From Actinomycetes bacterium (GTDB lineage Bacteria; Actinomycetota; Actinomycetes; Actinomycetales; Microbacteriaceae), in assembly GCA_023390155.1 (NCBI GenBank), contig JAEWDJ010000509.1:1-5201 (forward strand): a DNA stretch of 5,201 nt, written 5' to 3'. The notes below the pieces were generated by a model. The model was not told the DNA's origin and did no database searches. It was given only the letters and a program-made list of their open reading frames with translations. Shown here one piece after another: positions 4,913 to 5,201 of the stretch (position 1 is its first letter; every line of letters starts with the position of its first letter). The translations under genes were made by a program, and so were the position numbers.

Positions 4913-5201
4913 TCACGTGGAGGCGCGGACGGTCAGGGTCGCGGTGAGGTAGTCCGCGGGTGGAATCGACTCGGCACCGCCGCCAGCCGCCGCATCCTCC
5001 GTGTCCGCCGCATCCTCCGGTGCCACGAGCGACAGCAGCCGCCGCGCCGCCGCGCGGCCGAGGGCGTCGCCGGGGAGGGCAACGCTCGTCAGGCTCGGTG
5101 CGGTGACGGCCGAGGCGGGGAGGTCGTCGAAGCCGGCGACGGCGAGCTCGTCGGGCACGCGCACGCCCAGGTCGGCGCAGGCTGCGAGCACACCGTGGGC
5201 C
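4913..5201 (-). CDS. LacI-family transcriptional regulator, C-terminal fragment (gene runs off the window)
   Basis: Only the last 95 complete codons are visible; the DNA-binding domain lies beyond base 5201, and the frame is open to the edge, so the GTG at 5191 is internal. AHGVLAACADLGVRVPDELAVAGFDDLPAS, read from the edge, is the characteristic end of the sugar-binding effector domain, followed by the usual PSLTSVALPGDALGRAAARRLLSLV. LacI regulators usually repress sugar-use genes and release DNA on binding a ligand; targets are not visible here. Between that helix and the final strand (YLTATLTVRAST) lies an unusually long acidic Ala/Gly-rich insert, EDAADTEDAAAGGGAES, encoded in part by an 18-bp tandem repeat. 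The gene converges on the phosphatase with only 7 nt between stops and no hairpin, so some read-through is likely. Confidence 0.9.
   Translation of the reverse strand, partial: AHGVLAACADLGVRVPDELAVAGFDDLPASAVTAPSLTSVALPGDALGRAAARRLLSLVAPEDAADTEDAAAGGGAESIPPADYLTATLTVRAST
4987..5022. repeat. 18-bp in-frame tandem duplication in the LacI-type gene
   Basis: CCGCCGCATCCTCCG occurs at 4987-5001 and again at 5005-5019, a period of 18 bp. On the minus strand this gives EDAADT followed by EDAAAG, so the duplication keeps the frame. It lies in a predicted surface loop of the effector domain near the C-terminus. Confidence 0.85.

Noticed and set aside
1..5201. tRNA, rRNA, CRISPR array, insertion sequence or attachment site
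   Set aside because: I saw no cloverleaf, regularly spaced repeats, transposase motif or terminal inverted repeats.

Overview
The window comes from a high-GC actinobacterium. The genes use almost only G or C in third codon positions, neighbouring ORFs overlap by GTGA, and three starts sit 6-7 nt after a -10-like hexamer, which suggests leaderless transcripts. The gene set and promoter style suggest Microbacteriaceae (Microbacterium/Leifsonia-like), but that family assignment is inference. Both ends of the window cut through a gene.

Layout. Bases 1-1972, plus strand: the end of a heme/iron ABC importer operon. It holds a FecCD-type permease (hmuU-like, 5' end missing), its HmuV-type ATPase and a small single-pass membrane protein, each start overlapping the previous stop by 4 nt. 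Bases 1932-2216, minus strand: a small GNAT acetyltransferase of the YjdJ type, whose 3' end overlaps the membrane-protein gene tail to tail. Bases 2217-3104: a mostly non-coding stretch of lower GC. It contains a 21-bp tandem repeat upstream of the GNAT gene, an operator-like dyad over a possible -35 box, one well-supported small membrane-protein gene (2642-2851) with a strong ribosome binding site, and a terminator-like hairpin. Bases 3105-4004, plus strand: a beta-class DNA methyltransferase with no restriction partner in view. Bases 4081-4905, plus strand: a PAP2-family membrane phosphatase with variant active-site motifs. Bases 4913-5201, minus strand: the C-terminal end of a LacI-family regulator, converging on the phosphatase gene.

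How the genes work together. The permease and ATPase form an inner-membrane importer that would be completed by a substrate-binding protein encoded upstream of the window. The other genes look like independent units. The most unusual part is the 2.3-2.95 kb island: a small cationic membrane protein of unknown function, with atypical codon use and its own apparent promoter, operator, RBS and terminator. Nothing in the window can be firmly called a new system. That island is the best candidate for follow-up.
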